Shown: positions 6,350-10,862, counted from the stretch's first letter. The stretch is DNA of 12,524 nt from Pseudomonadota bacterium (GCA_021795795.1 JAJYPA010000212.1:1-12524); one strand, 5' to 3'. Numbers and translations are program-made. Notes: generated by a model from the letters alone, not told the origin.

Positions 6350-7149
6350 CCCTCACCCCAAAAACCATCGACCCCGGCTGGGCCAGACGCTGGACCCGTC
6401 AATCCGCCGAGTTGTTCCGCCGCGCGCCCGGCCTTGCCATCGGTGTCATGACGCTGTTCAGCCTGGTCAACGCGTTCATCCCACAACCGCTCGCGCTGAA
6501 CGTGCCGATCACCGCCTTCATGGTGGGGCTCCTATTCAGCAGCCTGCGCGCCGTTGACCATGACAGTGGCAAGGCCTGGATGGCGACATGGACCTTCTTC
6601 CGCCAGGCCGCCCGCGACCTGGCGCTCCTCGCCCGCGATGCTTTTCTCTTCATATTGGTATTCAGCGCGGCATTGATGTTGTTCTTCACTTTTTACAGCG
6701 CCGCCACCCATGGCGCGGGCATCGTCAAACCCGGCCCCGCCTGGTTCCGGTTGCCAAACTGGTTGCGCCACGGCGTACCGCGAGCAGGGGACACGCTCAC
6801 CCTGGGCATTTTCCTGCCCGGCGTGCTCCAACTCATCTTCCTGACCATGAGTGTCGGCAATCAGCCGTTGATGCACTACCAGACCGGATACCTGTCCGCC
6901 GTGCTGAACTGGCGATTGGCATACCTGATGTTGGGCGCCTTGATGGGCTGTTCCTTCCTCGTGCCGATATTAAGGCAAGTCCCCTCTTTCTGGTTGGGTT
7001 GCGCGCTCATGGCCGTATGCACCGCCGCCTTCTGGTGGTTCGGCGCCTGGGGCTACCTGTGGTGCCGGGAGATGTTTGAGGGAACGAAGGAAAATGCGCG
7101 GGAAACCGCGAAGCAAACACGACACGCGCTCATCGAGAACCACATCTAA
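6346..7149 (+). CDS. Polytopic membrane protein, 267 aa
   Basis: The ATG overlaps the preceding stop and follows AAAGGAG with 9 nt spacing. An amphipathic N-terminus (WARRWTRQSAELFRRAP) leads into about six hydrophobic segments (roughly residues 28-48, 52-67, 92-115, 150-170, 185-210 and 213-235). The end is charged and helical (MFEGTKENARETAKQTRH). The layout resembles uncharacterised inner-membrane proteins found on conjugative elements, sometimes with a BPSS1780-like fold, but I cannot assign it. It is the largest of the clustered membrane proteins, so it may be a scaffold for the small ones (inference). Confidence 0.75.
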   Translation: MTLTPKTIDPGWARRWTRQSAELFRRAPGLAIGVMTLFSLVNAFIPQPLALNVPITAFMVGLLFSSLRAVDHDSGKAWMATWTFFRQAARDLALLARDAFLFILVFSAALMLFFTFYSAATHGAGIVKPGPAWFRLPNWLRHGVPRAGDTLTLGIFLPGVLQLIFLTMSVGNQPLMHYQTGYLSAVLNWRLAYLMLGALMGCSFLVPILRQVPSFWLGCALMAVCTAAFWWFGAWGYLWCREMFEGTKENARETAKQTRHALIENHI

Positions 7150-7150
7150 A

Positions 7151-7182
7151 GGGTTGCACCCTGCAAGGGTTGCACCCTGCAA
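7151..7182 (+). repeat. Tandem palindromic repeat upstream of 7194
   Basis: Two perfect copies of GGGTTGCACCCTGCAA lie end to end. Each contains two overlapping palindromes (GGG-TTGCA-CCC and TTGCA-CCC-TGCAA). They fill the only real gap in this part of the operon, between the 267-aa gene and the ribosome binding site of the next one, so a regulatory or processing site is possible. Confidence 0.8.
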
Positions 7183-7193
7183 AGGAAAACGTC

Positions 7194-7574
7194 ATGAATG
7201 AACCGCATCGATTCATTATCCACGGCTCGGTACACGGCATCACCGATGAAATCACCGACCATTTCCGCAGGTTCGAGCGGGCGGGCGGACACGTCGAGAT
7301 CCTGCGCGGGGCTTGTGACGGCGTCGTCTCTTACGACGGTGACGGCGATCCGGTGACCATCGAATCCCTGATTCACATCCTCGAACAGGCGGGATCCTGT
7401 GCGGAAAGCGCACATGGCGTCATCACGTTCGGCTTTGAGGACAGGGAGCCGTCGCACCTGCATGTGGGTGTCGCCAAGGCCAAGGCCGGGCATCCATTCT
7501 GGAGCGCACTGACCTCCATCCACCTGCGAGACTGGATGGCCAAAAAGCTACAAAGAGGCACCAACCGCGGATGA
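7194..7574 (+). CDS. Hypothetical protein, 126 aa
   Basis: The start at ATG 7194 is chosen for the AAAGGAAAACGTC ribosome binding site directly upstream. The protein is soluble and mildly acidic with many His and Asp residues. It opens with a strand-like HRFIIHGSVHG and has alternating strand and helix segments (HVEILRG; TIESLIHILEQAG; GVITFGFED; SHLHVGVAKA), so a small alpha/beta fold is likely. Nothing catalytic stands out, and I do not recognise the family. It is the last gene of the plus-strand operon; a hairpin at 7583-7607 follows within 10 nt. Confidence 0.75.
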   Translation: MNEPHRFIIHGSVHGITDEITDHFRRFERAGGHVEILRGACDGVVSYDGDGDPVTIESLIHILEQAGSCAESAHGVITFGFEDREPSHLHVGVAKAKAGHPFWSALTSIHLRDWMAKKLQRGTNRG

Positions 7575-7575
7575 A

Positions 7576-7607
7576 CAAAAAACCGCCGTCCCTTTCGGAA
7601 ACGGCGG
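7576..7607 (-). terminator. Rho-independent terminator, minus strand
   Basis: The inverted repeat CCGCCGT (7583-7589) / ACGGCGG (7601-7607) has an 11-nt loop. On the minus strand it is followed by a run of T (the A run at 7576-7582 on the given strand). It lies 18 nt past the HNH gene and ends the minus-strand unit. It could also slow plus-strand transcripts, though no plus-strand T run follows. Confidence 0.8.
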
Positions 7608-7625
7608 CTTGTCGTGCCACGGTCA

Positions 7626-8171
7626 TCACGCCTGCAGCCGGTTAAACCCTGCCCGCAGGAACGTCATCTGGTCGGCCAGAATTTTTCGACCGGTCAGGTA
7701 CATAAACTCGTACTGATTCGGGGTGTAGGGGACCGCCAGCAATTTCATCCCAGCTTGTTCCGGTGTTTTGGCGGCCTTGTGATTATTGCATCGCTTGCAA
7801 GCCGCCACTACGTTGGCCCAGGTGTCATTGCCGCCTTTCGACGTGGGCATAACGTGATCCCGCGTCAGTTGGTGGTCACCGAACTCCTGCCCGCAGTACA
7901 TGCACATATGACCGTCGCGCCGGAACAGGGACGCATTGGTCAGTGCCGGTACCCGCCACTTGGTCCACGGGGTACCGCGGACGGAGATGACGGGGTGAAT
8001 ATCCATGTAGGACTGCAATCCCGTCATCCTGTTGCGGCCGCCGTGGAGCACCCGGAAGGGTTCGCCGATGGTCCAGGTGACCATATCCTTGGCATAGTAG
8101 GCCGCCGCTTCTTCCTGGTCGATCCAGTGCAGGGGATTACCTGCACTGTCCAACCGCAGTATAGCCGTCAT
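7626..8171 (-). CDS. HNH endonuclease
   Basis: A 181-aa protein with a complete HNH domain in its centre: FRRDGHMCMYCG (C90-x2-C93), LTRDHVMPTSKGG (D105, H106), N120 in the NVVAAC segment, and CKRCNNHK (C125-x2-C128, H131). The four cysteines would bind a structural zinc and the His/Asn/His residues a catalytic metal. The N-terminal 80 residues (LHWIDQEEAAAYYAKDMVTW) and a short C-terminal extension match a common bacterial and phage subgroup of HNH proteins of unknown target. The start has a textbook ribosome binding site (AAGGAGGTGAACC before ATG). It is last in the minus-strand unit that begins with the tRNA array, which makes it a candidate homing, defence or tRNA-locus nuclease (inference). 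Confidence 0.92.
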   Translation of the reverse strand: MTAILRLDSAGNPLHWIDQEEAAAYYAKDMVTWTIGEPFRVLHGGRNRMTGLQSYMDIHPVISVRGTPWTKWRVPALTNASLFRRDGHMCMYCGQEFGDHQLTRDHVMPTSKGGNDTWANVVAACKRCNNHKAAKTPEQAGMKLLAVPYTPNQYEFMYLTGRKILADQMTFLRAGFNRLQA

Positions 8172-8218
8172 GGTTCACCTCCTTTTCCAGCTTCTTGGGC
8201 ATGGCCCCATGGATCCCA

Positions 8219-8563
8219 TTATGCAGCAAGGATGCCACAGCACAGGTATTTGTGTGCAAAGAACGCGTACCGATACAACCATAAGCGAACGCGCCCAGCC
8301 ACAGTCAGGACGGACTCCAGAGCGCGTTCGATCAGTCGCTCGCCCATGATGCGCAGAGCAAAAGCCATATCCTCCACCTTGTCGGCCGCCTCGCGGGCTT
8401 CCCCACGAAAACGGACGGCTTCATCGACCAGGCGTTCCACACGGTTGTTGAGCCAGTCTGCCGCGCTGTTGCTGTTGGCCGTGTTGCCCACAACGAAGGT
8501 GGTGGCCTTGACGGTGATCACGAAAACCACGAAAAACAATGATGTACGGAAAACAAAAGTCAC
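8219..8563 (-). CDS. Membrane-anchored helical protein, 114 aa
   Basis: The start is GTG at complement 8563, supported by AAGGAGGTGCGCC directly upstream. Residues 5-25 form a hydrophobic N-terminal anchor (TSLFFVVFVITVKATTFVV). A long charged helix follows at about 35-85 (NNRVERLVDEAVRFRGEAREAADKVEDM), which may form a coiled coil. A second hydrophobic, aromatic stretch is near the C-terminus (LWLYRYAFFAHKYLCCGILAA). The architecture suggests a small inner-membrane protein with a helical cytoplasmic or periplasmic domain. Unknown family; it lies 47 nt upstream of the HNH gene. Confidence 0.7.
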   Translation of the reverse strand: MTFVFRTSLFFVVFVITVKATTFVVGNTANSNSAADWLNNRVERLVDEAVRFRGEAREAADKVEDMAFALRIMGERLIERALESVLTVAGRVRLWLYRYAFFAHKYLCCGILAA

Positions 8564-8603
8564 GGCGCACCTCCTTTGTTTGAGGAAATGCCGCCGTGCG
8601 GGG

Positions 8604-8981
8604 CTACCCCTCCTGATGATTTTCTGAAATCTTGTCGAAGACGGGACGCAATGCAGCTCGCATCGTGTCGTAATCGCTGCCCAACGAAATGAGCGGCACA
8701 GTCAGGTTGCCGTGCTTTCGGACGTAACTCTGAGTCATGCAACTGAGGTTATCCTTGGCGGCGGGCTCCAGTGCTTTCGCCTGGGGTGCGTCCTGATCAT
8801 CCAGTGGCATTCTTTCCGCGCACCACGCCATAGTGGCTTCGGCCTGGGCGATCACATCCGTCATCATGAGCTGCAGCATCTCCAGCGCCTGCTCGGATGT
8901 TGCCGGGCGCACGATGGCGGCTGGCGACTGTTGGGTAATCGCCGAGGTTGGTTGTACAGAAGATAGCGAAGAACGGTTCAT
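8604..8981 (-). CDS. Hypothetical protein, 125 aa
   Basis: The start at complement 8981 (MNRSSLSS) is chosen because AAGGAGTTCACC precedes it; the longer open frame runs back through tRNA genes and is not credible. The first 30 residues are Ser/Thr/Ala/Pro-rich and probably disordered. Residues about 30-58 form an amphipathic Met-rich helix (EQALEMLQLMMTDVIAQAEATMAW), and the remainder is mixed. It begins only 23 nt after the last tRNA, so it may be cotranscribed with the array. The gene is not recognised. Confidence 0.7.
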   Translation of the reverse strand: MNRSSLSSVQPTSAITQQSPAAIVRPATSEQALEMLQLMMTDVIAQAEATMAWCAERMPLDDQDAPQAKALEPAAKDNLSCMTQSYVRKHGNLTVPLISLGSDYDTMRAALRPVFDKISENHQEG

Positions 8982-9004
8982 GGTGAACTCCTTGATAAAA
9001 AGAT

Positions 9005-9080
9005 TGGCACGACTGGAGGGATTCGAACCCCCGACACTCGGTGTAGAAGACCGATGTTCTTTCCGCTGAACTACAGCCGC
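9005..9080 (-). tRNA. tRNA-Arg(TCT)
   Basis: 76 nt with encoded CCA. The acceptor GCGGCTG pairs with CAGTCGT (two G-T pairs). D-arm GTTC/GAAC, anticodon stem TCGGT/ACCGA with loop CTTCTAC, and T-loop TTCGAAT. It reads AGA. Last tRNA of the array in the direction of transcription. Confidence 0.93.
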
Positions 9081-9085
9081 TTTGT

Positions 9086-9161
9086 TGGTGCCCCTTGAGA
9101 GAGTCGAACTCCCGACATCCCGGTTCGAAGCCGGGCGCTCTGTCCACTGAGCTAAAGGGGC
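9086..9161 (-). tRNA. tRNA-Arg(TCG)
   Basis: 76 nt with encoded CCA. Acceptor GCCCCTT/AAGGGGC is perfect, the anticodon stem is CCCGG/CCGGG with loop CTTCGAA, and the T-arm is GGGAG/CTCTC. It reads CGA. Five nucleotides separate it from tRNA-Arg(TCT). Confidence 0.94.
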
Positions 9162-9164
9162 GAA

Positions 9165-9249
9165 TGGTACCCGCAGCCGGACTCGAACCGGCAAGTGCTT
9201 GCGCGATGGGACTTAAATCCATAGTGTCTACCAATTCCACCATGCGGGC
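9165..9249 (-). tRNA. tRNA-Leu(TAA)
   Basis: 85 nt with the long variable arm of a leucine tRNA and encoded CCA. Acceptor GCCCGCA/TGCGGGT pairs fully. The D-loop is of normal size (GAATTGGTAGA). The anticodon loop TTTAAGT gives TAA; the pair next to the loop is an A-C mismatch. The 3' 29 nt are identical to those of tRNA-Leu(CAA) at 9350. Confidence 0.92.
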
Positions 9250-9264
9250 ATTTTTGTTACAAAA

Positions 9265-9343
9265 TGGTGCAGCGAGCCGGAGTTGAACCGGCGACACCCG
9301 GCTCTTCAAACCGGTGCTCTACCATGAACTGAGCTATCGCTGC
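9265..9343 (-). tRNA. tRNA-Phe(GAA)
   Basis: 79 nt with encoded CCA. Acceptor GCAGCGA/TCGCTGC is perfect and the anticodon loop is TTGAAGA in a CCGGT/GCCGG stem. The D-loop is 11 nt (AGTTCATGGTA), three more than the common AGTTGGTA. Confidence 0.92.
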
Positions 9344-9349
9344 GTTGAT

Positions 9350-9449
9350 TGGTACCCGCAGCCGGACTCGAACCGGCATGCCATTGGCACTCACTTTTGA
9401 GGTGAGCGTGTCTGCAGTCGCAGCCAGCCGGCCATTCCACCACCAGGGC
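9350..9449 (-). tRNA. tRNA-Leu(CAA) with D-loop insertion; possibly defective
   Basis: 100 nt with encoded CCA. Anticodon stem CTCAC/GTGAG with loop CTCAAAA, and variable arm TGCC-AAT-GGCA. The D-loop carries a 17-nt insertion (9415-9431) directly after the GG. The acceptor is poor: GCCCTGG against TGCGGGT leaves two mismatches and two wobble pairs. The 3' part equals that of tRNA-Leu(TAA), which suggests gene conversion. Whether it is charged is doubtful. Confidence 0.85.
9415..9431 (-). repeat. D-loop insert, copy in tRNA-Leu(CAA)
   Basis: Minus strand CCGGCTGGCTGCGACTG. It shares the core GGCTGC-ACWG with the other three inserts and sits between the conserved GG and the CAGA end of the D-loop. 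Confidence 0.8.
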
Positions 9450-9462
9450 GTTTTGTTCAAAA

Positions 9463-9539
9463 TGGTGAGTGCGGAGGGCTTCGAACCCTCAACCCCCCAG
9501 ATTAAAAGTCTGGTGCTCTACCGATTGAGCTACACACCC
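9463..9539 (-). tRNA. tRNA-Lys(TTT)
   Basis: 77 nt with encoded CCA. The acceptor GGGTGTG pairs with CGCACTC (with wobbles). D-arm GCTC/GAGC with a normal loop, anticodon stem CCAGA/TCTGG with loop CTTTTAA, T-arm GAGGG/CCCTC. First tRNA after the 280-nt gap. Confidence 0.93.
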
Positions 9540-9620
9540 GTTTGTTTGGACTTTGGCTGGGGTCGTGGAATACACAACCCGCTCCCCAACGACTTAGCTG
9601 TGCGAAGGTCTGCAAAGGGC

Positions 9621-9649
9621 TTGCAATCGTAGAGAGGGCAACCTAACAT
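9621..9649 (+). promoter_or_regulatory. Candidate plus-strand promoter inside the tRNA array gap
   Basis: TTGCAA (9621-9626) and TAACAT (9644-9649) are separated by exactly 17 nt, a fair sigma70 match. It would start a transcript near 9656, antiparallel to the tRNAs and ending at the terminator at 9796-9820. Confidence 0.35.
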
Positions 9650-9655
9650 AACCAA

Positions 9656-9820
9656 CGGAAAATTCCTCCCCTGTGGCAAACAGCCCAGGGATCCGGCCCC
9701 CGGCGGGTCGGGCGTCCACCCGATAGGGTCTAGCCTTATCGGACCCGGCATCCAGCGGTGTTGGAACTCCACGCGACAGAATCTTCTGTCGAACGCGACC
9801 CCCGGTGGGGTCGTTTTTTT
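9656..9820 (+). ncRNA. Candidate structured small RNA, antiparallel to the tRNA array
   Basis: This stretch between tRNA-Lys and tRNA-Gln has no credible gene or recognisable tRNA. It is dense in inverted repeats: CCGATA/TATCGG (9720-9725 with 9737-9742), which competes with GGGTC/GACCC (9726-9730 with 9742-9746), and an 8-bp hairpin CGACAGAA/TTCTGTCG (9774-9791). A plus-strand terminator ends it. It matches no RNA family I recognise (not tmRNA, 6S, SRP RNA or RNase P). The 9540-9620 part of the gap also holds a hairpin (GGGTTGTG/CACGACCC on the minus strand). Confidence 0.3.
9796..9820 (+). terminator. Rho-independent terminator, plus strand
   Basis: The hairpin CGACCCC / GGGGTCG (9796-9802 with 9807-9813, loop CGGT) is followed by seven T on the plus strand. 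The T run touches the CCA end of tRNA-Gln. The orientation is opposite to the tRNA genes. Confidence 0.75.
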
Positions 9821-9952
9821 GGATGGGGAACGTGGACTCTATCCGCTCCTCCGCTTCACTGGTGCCTTCGGCACTTTTCGCTAGTGCTTACGCACTTTGA
9901 ACCACGGTTGCCTGGGTCAGAGCCAGGCGTCCTGCCATTAGACGATTCCCCA
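9820..9952 (-). tRNA. tRNA-Gln(CTG) interrupted by a 59-nt T-loop insertion
   Basis: The acceptor TGGGGAA/TTCCCCA, D-region, anticodon stem CCTGG/CCAGG with loop CTCTGAC, and encoded CCA make a good tRNA-Gln. The T-stem CGTGG/CCACG is intact, but the T-loop reads TTC, then 59 extra nt (9840-9898), then GAGT. Without the insert the gene is 74 nt with a canonical TTCGAGT loop. Either the tRNA carries a long T-loop extension, or the insert is removed from the RNA, or the gene is dead. Confidence 0.85.
9840..9898 (-). other. 59-nt structured insertion in the T-loop of tRNA-Gln
   Basis: Read on the minus strand it contains two hairpins in a row. The first is AGTGC-GTAA-GCACT, with a GNRA-type GUAA loop; the second is GTGCC-GAA-GGCAC. 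A purine-rich tail (GTGAAGCGGAGGAGCGG) follows. No similarity to the D-loop inserts is seen. Confidence 0.8.
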
Positions 9953-9956
9953 AAAT

Positions 9957-10058
9957 TGGTGCCCTTGGCAGGAATCGAACCTGCACAACTTGCGTCACCG
10001 GCTTCTGAGACCGGGGTGTCTACAGTCGCAGTCGGCAGACCTGTTCCACCACAAGGGC
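9957..10058 (-). tRNA. tRNA-Leu(CAG) with D-loop insertion
   Basis: 102 nt with encoded CCA. Acceptor GCCCTTG/CAAGGGC is perfect, the anticodon stem is CCGGT/GCCGG with loop CTCAGAA, and the T-arm is GCAGG/CCTGC. The D-loop is extended by exactly 17 nt (10023-10039) between GG and TAGA. Apart from the insert it is a well-formed class II tRNA. Confidence 0.9.
10023..10039 (-). repeat. D-loop insert, copy in tRNA-Leu(CAG)
   Basis: Minus strand TCTGCCGACTGCGACTG. CTGC can pair with the following GTAG (one G-T pair), giving a weaker version of the hairpin in the Val and Ile copies. Confidence 0.8.
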
Positions 10059-10064
10059 AATGAC

Positions 10065-10141
10065 TGGTGCTCCCAGCGGGACTCGAACCCGCATTTCCGG
10101 CTTGAAAGACCGGCCGCCTAAGCCATTAGCTGGATGGGAGC
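10065..10141 (-). tRNA. tRNA-Glu(TTC), irregular D-stem
   Basis: 77 nt with encoded CCA. Acceptor GCTCCCA/TGGGAGC, anticodon stem CCGGT/GCCGG with loop CTTTCAA, T-arm GCGGG/CCCGC. The D-stem strands CAGC and GGCG pair at only two of four positions, unlike the neighbouring Glu gene, so its folding may be impaired. Confidence 0.87.
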
Positions 10142-10152
10142 GTTGTGAAAAA

Positions 10153-10227
10153 TGGTGCTCCCAACAGGAATCGAACCTGTCTCTCCAGGTTGAGAACCTA
10201 GCGGCCTAACCGATAGCCGATGGAAGC
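10153..10227 (-). tRNA. tRNA-Glu(CTC)
   Basis: 75 nt with encoded CCA. Acceptor GCTTCCA/TGGGAGC (one wobble), D-stem GGCT/GGCC, anticodon stem CTAGG/CCTGG with loop TTCTCAA, T-arm ACAGG/CCTGT. It reads GAG and is regular throughout. Confidence 0.92.
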
Positions 10228-10232
10228 GTGTT

Positions 10233-10308
10233 TGGTGCCCACAGCAGAAGTCGAATCTGCGGCCTCATGGTTCGTAGCCATGCGCTCTGTCCCCTGAGCT
10301 ATGTGGAC
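10233..10308 (-). tRNA. tRNA-Arg(ACG)
   Basis: 76 nt with encoded CCA. Acceptor GTCCACA/TGTGGGC, D-arm GCTC/GAGC, anticodon stem CATGG/CCATG with loop CTACGAA. A34 would be edited to inosine by TadA to read CGU/CGC. Confidence 0.93.
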
Positions 10309-10312
10309 GTAT

Positions 10313-10405
10313 TGGTGGGTCTTGCAGGGATCGAACCTGCGACATTCGGTGTGTAAAACCGACGCTCTGCTGTTGCAGCCAGCAGGCCATCTGAGCTAAA
10401 GACCC
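10313..10405 (-). tRNA. tRNA-Val(TAC) with D-loop insertion
   Basis: 93 nt with encoded CCA. Acceptor GGGTCTT/AAGACCC is perfect, the anticodon stem is TCGGT/ACCGA with loop TTTACAC, and the T-arm is GCAGG/CCTGC. The D-loop has 17 extra nt (10370-10386). With the flanking CAG these form a 6-bp hairpin, CTGCTG / CAGCAG, with a 7-nt loop. Confidence 0.92.
10370..10386 (-). repeat. D-loop insert, copy in tRNA-Val(TAC)
   Basis: Minus strand CCTGCTGGCTGCAACAG, identical at all 17 positions to the insert in tRNA-Ile(GAT). Confidence 0.85.
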
Positions 10406-10409
10406 GTGT

Positions 10410-10485
10410 TGGTGGACAATGCCGGGTTCGAACCGGCGACCTATGGCTTATGAGTCCATCGCTCTGCCAACTGAGCTAATTGTCC
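10410..10485 (-). tRNA. tRNA with CAT anticodon (Met elongator or Ile2)
   Basis: 76 nt with encoded CCA. Acceptor GGACAAT/ATTGTCC is perfect, D-arm GCTC/GAGC has a normal loop, and the anticodon loop is CTCATAA. The loop-closing pair is an A-G mismatch (ATGGA/GCCAT). It has no initiator features. Whether C34 is modified to lysidine (Ile) or left as Met cannot be decided by eye. Confidence 0.9.
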
Positions 10486-10489
10486 GAAT

Positions 10490-10582
10490 TGGTGCATCGT
10501 GGTGGAATCGAACCACCCGCCTTCCGATTATCGGTCGGATGCTCTACTGTTGCAGCCAGCAGGGCCGATGAGCTGACGATGC
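10490..10582 (-). tRNA. tRNA-Ile(GAT) with D-loop insertion and C33
   Basis: 93 nt with encoded CCA. Acceptor GCATCGT/ACGATGC is perfect, the anticodon stem is TCCGA/TCGGA and the T-arm is GGTGG/CCACC. The loop CCGATAA puts C where nearly all elongator tRNAs have U33. The D-loop carries 18 extra nt (10547-10564). First tRNA of the array. Confidence 0.9.
10547..10564 (-). repeat. D-loop insert, copy in tRNA-Ile(GAT)
   Basis: Minus strand CCCTGCTGGCTGCAACAG. It forms CTGCTG/CAGTAG with the flanking TAG (one G-T pair), so the hairpin is kept although the flank differs from the Val copy. Confidence 0.85.
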
Positions 10583-10595
10583 GATGTGCATTTTT

Positions 10596-10606
10596 TGTTA
10601 AAGAAC
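10596..10606 (-). promoter_or_regulatory. boxA-like antitermination motif before the tRNA array
   Basis: The minus strand reads GTTCTTTAACA 14 nt upstream of the first tRNA, close to the NusB/S10-bound boxA of rRNA leaders (TGCTCTTTAACA). It lies between a terminator and the tRNAs, where antitermination would be useful. Confidence 0.5.
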
Positions 10607-10621
10607 GAACTGCAGACAACG

Positions 10622-10654
10622 AAAAAACCGGCAGATTCTGAAGAACCTTGCCGG
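10622..10654 (-). terminator. Rho-independent terminator after the 40-aa gene
   Basis: CCGGCA (10628-10633) pairs with TGCCGG (10649-10654). The minus-strand product ends in six T (10627-10622). A GTTTTATTT tract on the other side means it may also work on the plus strand. A second hairpin GGGGC/GCCCC lies at 10672-10688, and a competing GCCCC/GGGGC pairing at 10684-10701. Confidence 0.7.
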
Positions 10655-10704
10655 CGTTTTATTTCTGCCTTGGGGCGCTTCAGGCCCCGATAATCAGGGG
10701 CGGA

Positions 10705-10827
10705 TTACACGATGAGTTCTTCTACGTTCATCACGGATTTCTGGCTAATAAAGGACAAGCGCAGACCGCCCATGATAAAAAGGGCCTCCTTCTGTTCCTG
10801 TCTCTGTTTGCCTAATCGTTGAAGCAT
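10705..10827 (-). CDS. Small protein, 40 aa
   Basis: ATG at complement 10827 with GGAG 7 nt upstream (CGGAGATCGTC), 41 codons to TAA at 10705. The sequence begins MLQRLGKQRQEQKEA, a basic, Gln-rich helix, followed by FIMGGLRLSFISQ and an acidic end (MNVEELIV). A consensus promoter lies about 30 nt upstream and a terminator follows, so it is a self-contained minigene. A second start (MGGLRL) with GGAGG upstream lies inside. Unknown function. Confidence 0.6.
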   Translation of the reverse strand: MLQRLGKQRQEQKEALFIMGGLRLSFISQKSVMNVEELIV

Positions 10828-10862
10828 GACGATCTCCGAAAATAGTGTGATGAATATGTTCC

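Noticed and set aside
7614..8627. Plus-strand open frame of 337 codons opposite the HNH and 114-aa genes
   Set aside because: The minus strand carries a complete HNH motif and two strong ribosome binding sites, so this is a shadow.
8797..9460. Open frames running through the tRNA genes on both strands
   Set aside because: They encode the translated T-arm pattern of tRNAs (repeated 'GFEPPT' or 'GSSPA' type strings), a well-known artefact.
9747..9780. T-box-like string (TGGAAC...CCACGCG) on the plus strand before the terminator
   Set aside because: The core AGGGTGGNACCGCG is not matched, no synthetase gene follows, and T-boxes are rare in this kind of bacterium.
9540..9819. A fifteenth, heavily interrupted tRNA in the array gap
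   Set aside because: I found no acceptor pair, anticodon arm and T-loop in consistent order. The only GTTCGA (minus strand near 9790) lies inside an 8-bp hairpin unrelated to a T-arm.
9005..10582. CRISPR-like regular repeats
   Set aside because: The regular spacing is produced by tRNA T-arms and the shared 'tggtgc' CCA-end pattern. There are no identical repeats with unique spacers.
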